Assembly: GCA_002409995.1 (NCBI GenBank)
Contig: DHOR01000055.1
Coordinates: 1 to 18,004 of the forward strand
Source of the DNA: Hungatella sp. UBA5385
Lineage (GTDB): Bacteria; Bacillota; Clostridia; Lachnospirales; Lachnospiraceae
Length of the DNA: 18,004 nucleotides
Direction: 5' to 3'
In this document: positions 1 to 6,505 of the stretch, piece by piece
Layout: each line of letters begins with the position of its first letter
Position numbering within the stretch: position 1 is the stretch's first letter
Position numbers and translations under genes: made by a program
Notes under the pieces: generated by a model
Told to the model about the DNA's origin: nothing
The model's database searches: none
What the model saw: only the letters and a program-made list of their open reading frames with translations

Positions 1-23
1 GGGTTCAAGTCCCATCTCCCGCA
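1..23 (+). tRNA. 3' end of a tRNA gene, probably tRNA-Leu (5' part outside window)
   Basis: The window opens inside a T arm (GGG, loop TTCAAGT, then CCC). It continues into an acceptor 3' strand CTCCCGC with discriminator A at 23, so the missing 5' end should read GCGGGAG. A GCGGGAG start with an A discriminator fits bacterial tRNA-Leu; tRNA-Gly has a similar acceptor but normally a U discriminator. The anticodon is not visible, so identity is inferred. CCA is not encoded (TCG follows). Confidence 0.75.
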
Positions 24-34
24 TCGATTGTTTT

Positions 35-62
35 AAGACAGACTTTTCAGTCTGTCTTTTTT
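35..62 (+). terminator. Rho-independent terminator after the tRNA
   Basis: A perfect 10-bp stem, AAGACAGACT (35-44) with AGTCTGTCTT (49-58), has a TTTC loop and runs into Ts to position 62. It lies 11 bases after the tRNA 3' end and ends that transcript. Confidence 0.9.
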
Positions 63-139
63 CATATAAAAAAGTCAACCAAACATTGTTAATATTCTGA
101 TTTTCCGTTAAACTATAATGATAGCAGAGGTGAATAACA

Positions 140-406
140 ATGAATCCTAAAATCTATGAATTTGAAGCAGTCATTCACAAAGTACCTGATATAGATGGTG
201 CTTATATTGAATTCCCCTATGATGTAAAAAAAGAGTTTGGCAAAGGGCGTGTAAAAGTCCATGCTACATTTGACAAGGAGACTTATGATGGCAGTCTTGT
301 ACGCATGAAAACTCCGGGGCACATTATTGGAATACGCAAAGACATCAGGGCAAAAATAGGCAAGCAGCCTGGAGATACAATAGCAGTAACTATTCAGGAA
401 CGCTAA
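140..406 (+). CDS. DUF1905 domain protein
   Basis: This 88-residue soluble protein matches the small DUF1905 family: an N-terminal FEAVIHKVP strand, an IEFPYDVKKEFG segment, a central GSLVRMKTPGHIIGI stretch, and a C-terminal KIGKQPGDTIAVTI that resembles a small beta-barrel edge. It is essentially the domain alone, the usual length for single-domain members. The biochemical role of the family is not established, so no function is assigned. The ATG at 140 follows an AGAGGTGA ribosome binding site at good spacing. A TATAAT lies at 114-119, but no convincing -35 is seen. The gene is convergent with luxC, with only 16 bases between the stop codons, and no terminator is visible in between. Confidence 0.85.
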   Translation: MNPKIYEFEAVIHKVPDIDGAYIEFPYDVKKEFGKGRVKVHATFDKETYDGSLVRMKTPGHIIGIRKDIRAKIGKQPGDTIAVTIQER

Positions 407-422
407 AATCACGTAGAGATCT

Positions 423-1613
423 CTATGCTTTACAGCAAATCTTAGAATATCTCCTTAAGGGATATTCTCCATCATGAGCTTCAACTACAGAGAGCGCAGA
501 CATATCACCATTTCTACGAACTCTGGTTGCTCCTGCTTTAAAAAACAGTGCAGACAGCATATCCATTTCTTCCTCGCTGCATAAAAGTCCCACTGTCTGG
601 AGATGGCCATGGTGTTTTTTCAATGTTTTTATAATATCCGTTCTTGGCAGAGCTTTCACCCAGATATTACCATAGGACAGGGAACTTTCAAGCTCTCTAT
701 CCGGTTTATAGAATATCCTTGTTCCTGCGCCCTGATATTCTGTATATGGCTCTGATCTGTGTTCCAGCCTGTAGGTATAAGCCTTTAATGTATTTTGGGC
801 AATCCCAATGGGGTCCCTGTCTCCATGTTTTTCCCCAGCTTTATCTAATATCTTAATAAATCTCTGGCAGAATGTATGTACTTCCTCTTCCTTATCTGTG
901 TCAACATAGATTCCCTGGGCAGAGCTGCATAGAAGCTGTTTGGTTTTAATCAAATGTTCAGCCAGCATATAGCAGTCTTTCTCCTTAAACTGACCGGGTA
1001 CCACATAAGCAAAGCTGATTTTATGCCCCCATTCAATCAGTCTGCAATTGGCAGGCACCAGACTTCTTACAGACCGAATCGTGCTGTCTCCTCCCCACAC
1101 AACAACAGCATCTGATAAATTCACCAGTTCTATGATCTTCTCTTTTTCAGAAGACGGAAAAGAATAAAGGTAAACATAGTCCTTCAGTCTTGGCTCTATT
1201 GTCAGAAGCTCCTTTAACAACAATGCGGAAATACCCGATTCTTTAGACGATGATTTCACCAGATTAATATTACCTGCAAGCAGACCTTCCACAACACTGA
1301 ATGCAGTCAGTCCCTCCATATTACCTGCACCAATATGAAACAGTACTCCCAAGGGCAGTACTTTATCCGAATCTAGCCCCAGCTCCATTTCTACCTTTTG
1401 ACAGAGATATTCTCTGCTCAACATTCTTACAACTTCTTCTATATCAGCCTCATTAATAAAGTGGGAAATCCCAGACATTTCTATAAGACAGTCATATCTC
1501 CCCTCTTCAATCCTCTTAGATAAGGAATCACAGGCATTAATCACAACCTCTCTGTCAAGAAAGGGATTAGATAATGCAGAGTAAATACACTCTTCTAAAC
1601 TTATTTTCTTCAT
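423..1613 (-). CDS. LuxC-family acyl-CoA reductase (fatty aldehyde forming)
   Basis: This 396-residue protein of the LuxC family (aldehyde dehydrogenase fold) would reduce an activated fatty acyl group to the aldehyde with NAD(P)H. Visible marks are the cofactor-binding stretch HIGAGNMEGL with downstream GLLAGNINLVKSSSK (about residues 93-124), the VVWGGDSTIRSVR motif (about 171-183), and LLCSSAQGI, in which Cys229 is the likely acyl-accepting nucleophile. Length is a little under the 450-480 residues of bioluminescence LuxC. The start is supported by GGGAGAG upstream, which lies inside the end of the LuxE gene. Only 3 bases separate the two genes, so they are translated from one message. Family assignment is firm; substrate and physiological role are unknown, and no luciferase genes are nearby. 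Confidence 0.85.
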   Translation of the reverse strand: MKKISLEECIYSALSNPFLDREVVINACDSLSKRIEEGRYDCLIEMSGISHFINEADIEEVVRMLSREYLCQKVEMELGLDSDKVLPLGVLFHIGAGNMEGLTAFSVVEGLLAGNINLVKSSSKESGISALLLKELLTIEPRLKDYVYLYSFPSSEKEKIIELVNLSDAVVVWGGDSTIRSVRSLVPANCRLIEWGHKISFAYVVPGQFKEKDCYMLAEHLIKTKQLLCSSAQGIYVDTDKEEEVHTFCQRFIKILDKAGEKHGDRDPIGIAQNTLKAYTYRLEHRSEPYTEYQGAGTRIFYKPDRELESSLSYGNIWVKALPRTDIIKTLKKHHGHLQTVGLLCSEEEMDMLSALFFKAGATRVRRNGDMSALSVVEAHDGEYPLRRYSKICCKA

Positions 1614-1616
1614 AGA

Positions 1617-2726
1617 TTACTCTCCCAACAAATCTGCTGCATTAACTGCGCAAGTCTGAATTTCTTTCATACCGATTCGCCCCAGAATTTCCAGATAAGG
1701 GGTTTCTATCCCGCAGCCGCACTGGTTTCCATCATACAAAACTCCCAGATCATCGGTCATAATACTGGTTAAAGGCATGCTGTCAGCCATAGGAGTCATT
1801 AGATTGACCAGACCGGGCTGACCATTTTTTACAGGTTCCAGGCTCATCACATCTCTTATGATCACCCGGCTGTAATTAGAAACATGGAAATGATGGTTTG
1901 GGCAGGTGCAATATAGAACAGGATGCTCTGCAGCCCCAAAAAACTCTCTGCAGTTCTCTTCTTCAATTCCCAGTATTTCCCGGATCATTTGAAACAGAGT
2001 TTCTTTTTCTGTCTCTTCCTGATAGAATCCTTTCCAGCCGCCTCCAAGCAGTACCATTGACCCTTTTGGCAATTGATAACTGATCTGATTCTTTTTCAGT
2101 TCCTTTAAAAGGAAAAGGGTATAGTAAGGAAAACCGATGAGGCGGACCGGATTCTTCTGTCTGCTATATTGGTCCAGAGCATTTTTAATATCATCAAAAT
2201 TCACCTCATAACCATGGTCTTTATATTGTAATGCATAGACCCTCTGTTTGGCAGGAGCCATAAATGTTGACAGCAGCTGGGTTTTGGTTATAATAGTTTC
2301 ATTGCTCCTATGTGGTTCATAACCCAGCAAAATATAATTGGTTCTTTTCAAAGAGAACAGTCCATGAAATTGAAGCAGTTTCCATGCCATAACAGCCCCA
2401 TAAAACAGACTTAGGAAATTATACCCTATGCGGCTGTAAGTTCCGCTTGTCCCTGTTGAAGTTGCTTTTACTAATAATCTTCTCTTACTCATAGAAGCCA
2501 GGTAATGGGTCTTTAAATACATAGTTGGAATAGAAGGAAGTTTATATAAGTCTTCCATACTTGTCAAATCATTGATATGAAAATCCATTGAATCCAGAAT
2601 CTCCTCATATTCCCTGCAGTTGCTCTTATGATACAATATATTCTTCTTAACAGCCTCCAAAAAAAGGCTGTCGCTTTTTTCGTGATTATAAATTTCTCTC
2701 CCTGAAAACAGCTTTCTCCTTGACAT
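1617..2726 (-). CDS. LuxE-family acyl-protein synthetase
   Basis: This 369-residue adenylate-forming enzyme of the LuxE family would activate a fatty acid with ATP and hold it as a thioester for transfer to LuxC. The phosphate-binding loop is KATSTGTSGTYSR (about residues 87-99). The FGAAEHPV motif (about 263-270) corresponds to the adenylate-binding region, and TDDLGVL followed by CGCGIETPYLEILGR (about 324-350) to the C-terminal core motifs. Cys359 lies 10 residues from the C-terminus. In characterised LuxE the acyl-carrying Cys also lies on a flexible tail about nine residues from the end, so the acyl arm appears intact. GGGGAGAGG precedes the ATG. It is the first gene of a luxE-luxC operon with a strong promoter. 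The natural acyl substrate cannot be read from sequence. Confidence 0.87.
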   Translation of the reverse strand: MSRRKLFSGREIYNHEKSDSLFLEAVKKNILYHKSNCREYEEILDSMDFHINDLTSMEDLYKLPSIPTMYLKTHYLASMSKRRLLVKATSTGTSGTYSRIGYNFLSLFYGAVMAWKLLQFHGLFSLKRTNYILLGYEPHRSNETIITKTQLLSTFMAPAKQRVYALQYKDHGYEVNFDDIKNALDQYSRQKNPVRLIGFPYYTLFLLKELKKNQISYQLPKGSMVLLGGGWKGFYQEETEKETLFQMIREILGIEEENCREFFGAAEHPVLYCTCPNHHFHVSNYSRVIIRDVMSLEPVKNGQPGLVNLMTPMADSMPLTSIMTDDLGVLYDGNQCGCGIETPYLEILGRIGMKEIQTCAVNAADLLGE

Positions 2727-2758
2727 ACCCTCTCCCCATTTAACGTTATAATTATTTC

Positions 2759-2787
2759 ATAGTATCACATTTATTTCCTATAATCAA
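2759..2787 (-). promoter_or_regulatory. Sigma-A promoter of the luxE-luxC operon
   Basis: On the minus strand TTGATT (2782-2787) is followed by 17 bases and TACTAT (2759-2764). The ATG of luxE lies about 33 bases downstream. Confidence 0.7.
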
Positions 2788-2846
2788 ATACTGCATTTGT
2801 TAAATAATCTACAATTAAAAGTCCTGCAATAGCTGTTTCCCACCGA

Positions 2847-2896
2847 ATAAAAAGAGAAGGATCTATGGATTACAACCGATCCATAAACCCTTCTCT
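2847..2896 (-). terminator. Terminator of the ktrB-ktrA operon
   Basis: On the minus strand AGAGAAGG (2889-2896) pairs with CCTTCTCT (2853-2860). An inner TATGGAT/ATCCATA stem (2879-2885 with 2864-2870) sits above a small internal loop. A T-rich tail reads toward lower coordinates. It begins 10 bases after the ktrA stop codon. Confidence 0.85.
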
Positions 2897-2905
2897 ATTC
2901 TTTCC

Positions 2906-3583
2906 TTAGTTTTCCTTAGAAAGATATTCTTCAAATTCACTAATATTATTCCTGTTACCAATAACAATCAGCATATCATCTTTTCTCAGAAGATGATCAG
3001 GCCGAATATCAATGGTAGTTTCATTATCTCTCTCCATTGCTACAATGTTAAGTCCAAATCTGCTTCTAATATCTGATTCCTGAATAGTCTTTCCGTCTAA
3101 AACTTCAGTCAGTGCTATTTCAGAAACATCAATCTCATCATTAAGGCTGATAAAATCCATAGCATGAGGGGATACCAGTCTTCTTGCCAGACGAATGGCA
3201 ATATCCCGTTCCGGATAAACCACTTCAGCACCGATCTTCTCCAGCACCCAGCCATGTTCTGCGCTGGTTGCTTTGGAGATAACTCTTGGAACGCCCATGG
3301 AGATAACAGTTAAAGTAGCCAGGATACTTGTATCAATCTTTTCACCGATACATACAACAACTGTCTCACAGTTCTGAATTCCTGCGCTTTCAAAAGACGC
3401 CTTGTCATTTCCCTCCACTATAAATGCCTCGGAAACCAGATCTCGAATATTCTTTACCTTGCTCTCATTATTATCCACAACCAGCACTTCTTTGCCTGCT
3501 TCAGCAAGAGCTGTAGCCAGGGCAGTACCAAAACGTCCCAGTCCTATAATTCCATATTCGATTCTATCATTATGTTTTTTCAT
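2906..3583 (-). CDS. ktrA: KtrA/TrkA-type potassium channel regulatory subunit
   Basis: This cytoplasmic RCK gating subunit of a Ktr/Trk potassium uptake system has 225 residues, the usual length. The N-terminal Rossmann domain shows IIGLGRFGTALA (GxGxxG at about 14-19) and an acidic residue after LVV (about 37), both expected for nucleotide binding. A TrkA_C domain occupies roughly 140-222; in several Firmicutes this domain binds cyclic di-AMP. I chose the ATG at 3583 because AGAAGGAG sits just upstream and the GLGRFG core then lies at the normal distance from the N-terminus. A longer reading from 3631 would overlap ktrB. It lies 14 bases after ktrB in the same operon and is followed by a terminator. 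Confidence 0.92.
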   Translation of the reverse strand: MKKHNDRIEYGIIGLGRFGTALATALAEAGKEVLVVDNNESKVKNIRDLVSEAFIVEGNDKASFESAGIQNCETVVVCIGEKIDTSILATLTVISMGVPRVISKATSAEHGWVLEKIGAEVVYPERDIAIRLARRLVSPHAMDFISLNDEIDVSEIALTEVLDGKTIQESDIRSRFGLNIVAMERDNETTIDIRPDHLLRKDDMLIVIGNRNNISEFEEYLSKEN

Positions 3584-3597
3584 GTTCTCTCCTTCTA

Positions 3598-4893
3598 TTA
3601 TCCGATCATGACGGACTCTTCTGAATACCATGCACCAGCCTTAGGTCTGAAGCTCCATATTGTAGCCATTGTAAGCGGCCCCAGCCTTCCGATGAACATG
3701 GTAAAAACCAAAATAAGTTTTGCTATTACGCCAAGCTTTGATGTAATACCTGTGGAAAGTCCCACTGTGCCAAAAGCACTGACAACCTCGAATAACAACT
3801 GCACGAAGCTGCAGCCCGGTTCTGCCAGACACATGAAAAATGTCTGGACACATACCACAACTCCTGAAAGCATTGCAATGGTAAATGCCTGCCGAACTAC
3901 ATCATCAGGAATCCTCCTTTTAAATGCACTGCAGCGCTGGTTGGTAGCAGAGCTGAGCATGCTGCGATAAAGGACAAAGGTAGTAGTGGTCTTAATACCG
4001 CCTCCTGTAGATCCGGGCGATGCTCCAAGGAACATCAGTATGGTAAGTACGAACAGACCTGCATTGGTAAAGTCTCCAATTGGATAAGAGGAGAAGCCTG
4101 CTGTTCTGGCAGATGTACTCTGGAAAAATGCTCCAAGCCATGTGATTTCCTCTGTCATTTTCAGAAGAAGTGTACCTGCAGTTAAAAGTACTATGGTTGT
4201 ACTGAGTACCACCTTGGTATGAAGGCTGAATTTCTTCCAGGATCGTTTTCTCCATACTTCCTTGATTACCAGGAAACCAAGACCTCCAAATATAATCAGC
4301 CCGCAGGTGGTTAAATTTAAAAGTACATTACTCTGATAAGGAATCAGATTTCTTAATCCGCCCAGAATGTCAAATCCTGAGTTGTTAAAGGCTGCAACGG
4401 AATGAAACACGCTGATTCCCAAAGCATCAAGAGCCGGATAATCTCTGGAAAATACTAAAAAGCTAAGGATAACTCCAATTCCTTCAAACAGCAGTGTCAT
4501 AAAAAGAATGGATCTAATCAGTTTGACAACGCCCTTAACAGTTCCAAGATTCATAGTATCACGAATGAGAACCCGGCCGTGAATTCCGATCTTTTTACCA
4601 ACCAGCAGTATGAATCCAACACCGACACAGGTAACACCAAGACCACCTACCTGAATCAGCAGCGCTACCACAGTCCGCCCGAATACATTGAAGGTGTCCG
4701 CTGTATCCACTGCAATCAGACCTGTTACGCACACTGCGCTTGTGGAAGTAAACAGCGCATCTATGTAGGCAACATCAACTCCCTCATTGGCTGAAATAGG
4801 GAGCCACAAGAGCAGGCTGCCCAAAAGTATTACAAAAGCAAAGCCCAGAACAACCAGGCGTCCGGGACTTAATTTCTTTATATATTTTGTCAT
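3598..4893 (-). CDS. ktrB: KtrB/TrkH-type potassium-translocating membrane subunit
   Basis: This 431-residue integral membrane subunit carries K+ with Na+ or H+ dependence typical of the superfamily. Four P-loop repeats are visible: STSAVCVTGL (about 50-59), AAFNNSGF, STSARTAGFSS and VSAFGTVGLSTG, each with the selectivity-filter glycine. A GASPGSTGGGIKTTT loop follows the third filter, as in KtrB and TrkH. The protein starts almost directly at the first transmembrane helix, which suggests the shorter KtrB form rather than TrkH. The ATG at 4893 has AGGAGG at ideal spacing; the upstream in-frame ATG at 4950 has none. It is cotranscribed with the regulatory subunit 14 bases downstream. Confidence 0.93.
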   Translation of the reverse strand: MTKYIKKLSPGRLVVLGFAFVILLGSLLLWLPISANEGVDVAYIDALFTSTSAVCVTGLIAVDTADTFNVFGRTVVALLIQVGGLGVTCVGVGFILLVGKKIGIHGRVLIRDTMNLGTVKGVVKLIRSILFMTLLFEGIGVILSFLVFSRDYPALDALGISVFHSVAAFNNSGFDILGGLRNLIPYQSNVLLNLTTCGLIIFGGLGFLVIKEVWRKRSWKKFSLHTKVVLSTTIVLLTAGTLLLKMTEEITWLGAFFQSTSARTAGFSSYPIGDFTNAGLFVLTILMFLGASPGSTGGGIKTTTTFVLYRSMLSSATNQRCSAFKRRIPDDVVRQAFTIAMLSGVVVCVQTFFMCLAEPGCSFVQLLFEVVSAFGTVGLSTGITSKLGVIAKLILVFTMFIGRLGPLTMATIWSFRPKAGAWYSEESVMIG

Positions 4894-4921
4894 TTTATTT
4901 CCTCCTGTTGTAATACGGACT

Positions 4922-4950
4922 AAGTTATCACATTCAACGCATACTTGCAA
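4922..4950 (-). promoter_or_regulatory. Candidate promoter of the ktrB-ktrA operon
   Basis: On the minus strand TTGCAA (4945-4950), 17 bases and TAACTT (4922-4927) lie just upstream of ktrB. The boxes are imperfect. An inverted repeat TTCCCTG/CAGGGAA (4954-4960 and 4986-4992) lies just upstream of the -35 box. Confidence 0.4.
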
Positions 4951-5022
4951 TCATTCCCTGGAAGGTTTAACACATTTTTAACTCTCAGGGAAAACTATGG
5001 AAAAAATATTATTTTTCTCCCC

Positions 5023-5050
5023 TTGACAACTTTTTATTCCAGAGTATAAT
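5023..5050 (+). promoter_or_regulatory. Promoter of tRNA-Asn
   Basis: A consensus TTGACA (5023-5028), a 16-base spacer and a consensus TATAAT (5045-5050) lie 11 bases before the mature tRNA. Both hexamers are perfect, as expected for a stable RNA gene. Confidence 0.9.
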
Positions 5051-5061
5051 TACTCTTATAT

Positions 5062-5134
5062 TCCTCGATAGCTCAGTCGGTAGAGCACGCGGCTGTTAAC
5101 CGCGCTGTCGTAGGTTCAAGTCCTACTCGGGGAG
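5062..5134 (+). tRNA. tRNA-Asn (GTT)
   Basis: A complete 73-base cloverleaf. The acceptor TCCTCGA (5062-5068) pairs with TCGGGGA (5127-5133), with discriminator G at 5134. The D arm contains AGCTCAGTCGGTAGAGC. The anticodon stem encloses CTGTTAA, with anticodon GTT at 5095-5097. The T arm is GTAGG, TTCAAGT, CCTAC. CCA is not encoded and must be added after transcription. It is a single-gene unit, divergent from ktrB. Confidence 0.97.
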
Positions 5135-5145
5135 TTTTTCTTTCC

Positions 5146-5172
5146 AAGGGTCTGCAGTGCAGACTCTTTTTT
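5146..5172 (+). terminator. Terminator of tRNA-Asn
   Basis: AAGGGTCTGC (5146-5155) pairs with GCAGACTCTT (5159-5168) with one G-U pair, and a T run continues to 5172. It lies 12 bases after the tRNA. Confidence 0.88.
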
Positions 5173-5177
5173 CTTTA

Positions 5178-5208
5178 CCTTTTCGTTGCCGAAAAAGGCT
5201 CTATTTTT
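5178..5208 (+). terminator. Possible second, backup terminator
   Basis: CCTTTTCG (5178-5185) pairs with CGAAAAAGG (5190-5198) across TTGC, leaving one bulged A. A T run sits at 5204-5208. The stem-to-T-run distance is a little long, so this may be only a structural hairpin. Read on the minus strand it forms a GCAA-capped hairpin. Confidence 0.4.
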
Positions 5209-5310
5209 CCAGACTGAGTAACTATCTAAGTCATATAATCCACTATATTATCACTGTCTATTTTAAAGTCAAGCAAATTCGGCTCATAATCTTGTTCTAA
5301 ATTAAGAACA

Positions 5311-5739
5311 TCACTGCTGTGTTTCCAATTTTTTACACATCCAGATATGAGGACAGCCCTCGTCAAGGGATTCTTCTCCTTCTCCATGGTATCCAAGTTT
5401 TTCATAAAATTCCTTTACACGTACCTGTGCATGAAGGCAGATATTTTCACCTTTCATCATCTGTATCTGATGCTCGGCCTCTTTTAAAAGTAAGGAACCA
5501 ATGTGCTGCCCCCTGTAATTTTTCATCACTGCAATCCGTCCTGTCACATAGGAGTTTCTGCTGTCACTCCAGTAATATCTGCAGGTAGCAACGGGCTGTT
5601 CTCCATCAAACAAAACCAGATGGTGGGATATCTTATCAATCTCATCAAATTCATTGACAAATCCCTGTTCTCTCACAAACACCGCTTCTCTTATCTGTAT
5701 AGCTGCTTCCGGCAGGCTTTTATATGCTTTAAATTCCAT
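5311..5739 (-). CDS. GNAT-family N-acetyltransferase (YjcF/ElaA-like)
   Basis: This 142-residue single-domain acyltransferase fits the YjcF/ElaA group: an N-terminal IREAVFVREQGF followed by EFDEIDKISHHLVLF, then a variable strand with ATCRYYW. The acetyl-CoA loop is seen around KNYRGQHIGSLLLKEAE (about residues 80-96), in the usual R-G-x-x-I-G-S pattern. The C-terminal FYEKLGYHGEGE motif is typical of the fold. The substrate is unknown. The ATG at 5739 is preceded by AAGGAGA; the longer in-frame reading to 5844 runs through a terminator hairpin and is not real. The gene follows rplT but is separated from it by a 19-bp hairpin. No clear terminator follows it. Confidence 0.85.
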   Translation of the reverse strand: MEFKAYKSLPEAAIQIREAVFVREQGFVNEFDEIDKISHHLVLFDGEQPVATCRYYWSDSRNSYVTGRIAVMKNYRGQHIGSLLLKEAEHQIQMMKGENICLHAQVRVKEFYEKLGYHGEGEESLDEGCPHIWMCKKLETQQ

Positions 5740-5767
5740 AATAATCTCCTTTTTATGCTTGTAATAA

Positions 5768-5838
5768 ACAAAAAGCACCCAAAAGCAAACCTTATAGTGT
5801 GAAATCACACCGTACCTACGGTTTACTTTTGGATGCTT
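5768..5838 (-). terminator. Very long hairpin terminator after rplT, before the GNAT gene
   Basis: On the minus strand 19 bases (5820-5838) pair with 5773-5791 without a bulge, with two or three G-U pairs, followed by a T run at 5770-5774. The loop contains a second small hairpin (GTGTGA/TCACAC). It ends the infC-rpmI-rplT transcript. Because it lies only about 30 bases before the GNAT start, it could also set readthrough into that gene. Confidence 0.85.
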
Positions 5839-5842
5839 AAAC

Positions 5843-5868
5843 ATATCTTCATCCGGTGATGAGGATAT
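5843..5868 (-). other. Second hairpin in the rplT 3' region
   Basis: ATATCTTCATC (5843-5853) pairs with GATGAGGATAT (5858-5868) over a 4-base loop: 11 pairs with one G-U on the minus-strand RNA. There is no T run, so it is not a terminator by itself. It may protect or position the 3' end. Confidence 0.6.
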
Positions 5869-5896
5869 AAGCTATTCATTATATTTTCGCTTAATC

Positions 5897-6253
5897 TTAA
5901 GCTACTTTTGTTCTAGCCAGTTCTACTAATTTTGCAAATCCTTCTGCATCATTAACAGCCATATCAGCTAAAACTTTTCTGTTTAAGTCAACTTCAGCTA
6001 ATTTTAAGCCGTGCATAAATACACTGTAAGACATGCCATTGATACGAGCTGCAGCGTTAATACGTGCAATCCATAACTGTCTGAACTGTCTCTTTCTTTC
6101 TTTTCTTCCTGAATAGGAGCTTGTTAATGCTCTCATTACGGACTGTTTTGCTATTCTATACTGTTTAGAACGAGCGCCTCTGTAGCCTTTAGCCATCTTT
6201 AACACTCTGTTATGTTTTTTTCTAGCGTTCATACCGCCTTTAATTCTTGCCAT
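5897..6253 (-). CDS. rplT: 50S ribosomal protein L20
   Basis: This 118-residue basic protein binds 23S rRNA early in large-subunit assembly and in Firmicutes also represses its own operon. The N-terminal tail MARIKGGMNARKKHN and the KMAKGYRGARSKQYRIAKQ segment are the L20 signature. The globular half contains RQLWIARINAAARINGMSYS and HGLKLAEVDLNRKVLADMAV. Length is standard. AAGGAGG precedes the ATG. It is the last gene of infC-rpmI-rplT, 27 bases after rpmI, and a long hairpin terminator follows. The structured leader of this operon is the expected target of this protein. Confidence 0.98.
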   Translation of the reverse strand: MARIKGGMNARKKHNRVLKMAKGYRGARSKQYRIAKQSVMRALTSSYSGRKERKRQFRQLWIARINAAARINGMSYSVFMHGLKLAEVDLNRKVLADMAVNDAEGFAKLVELARTKVA

Positions 6254-6280
6254 GAGTTTTTCCTCCTTCTTAACTTATCC

Positions 6281-6478
6281 CTATAAATATGGTAAAATCT
6301 TCTTCATTACTTTTGCGTTTGTTGCATCAGTAACAATATCTTTTCTAAGATTTCTTTTTCTCTTAGTGGACTTCTTAGTTAAGATGTGAGATTTGTAAGC
6401 TTTATTTCTTACTAACTTTCCGGAACCGGTCTTTTTAAAACGCTTTGCTGCCGATCTGTTTGTTTTTAATTTAGGCAT
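6281..6478 (-). CDS. rpmI: 50S ribosomal protein L35
   Basis: This very basic 65-residue protein has the L35 pattern: MPKLKTNRSAAKRFKKTGSG at the start, a central HILTKKSTKRKRNLRK and a VMKKILPYL end. It sits in the interior of the large subunit. AAGGAGG lies 8-9 bases before the ATG. It is the middle gene of infC-rpmI-rplT, 27 bases downstream of infC, an order conserved in most bacteria. Confidence 0.98.
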   Translation of the reverse strand: MPKLKTNRSAAKRFKKTGSGKLVRNKAYKSHILTKKSTKRKRNLRKDIVTDATNAKVMKKILPYL

Positions 6479-6505
6479 TGTATTTTCCTCCTTGATAATG
6501 TTCTA

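Noticed and set aside
114..119. TATAAT before the DUF1905 gene as a full promoter
   Set aside because: No -35 at 16-18 bases; TTGTTA at 86-91 is 22 bases away, so it was not listed as a feature.
2906..3631. Longer KtrA start at 3631
   Set aside because: It adds 16 residues overlapping ktrB and lacks a ribosome binding site; the ATG at 3583 has AGAAGGAG.
5740..5844. N-terminal extension of the GNAT protein
   Set aside because: The extra codons are the 19-bp terminator hairpin; the ATG at 5739 has AAGGAGA at proper spacing.
5878..5883. TATAAT on the minus strand as a GNAT promoter
   Set aside because: The -10 is perfect, but no -35 is present at acceptable spacing, and it lies before the long terminator.
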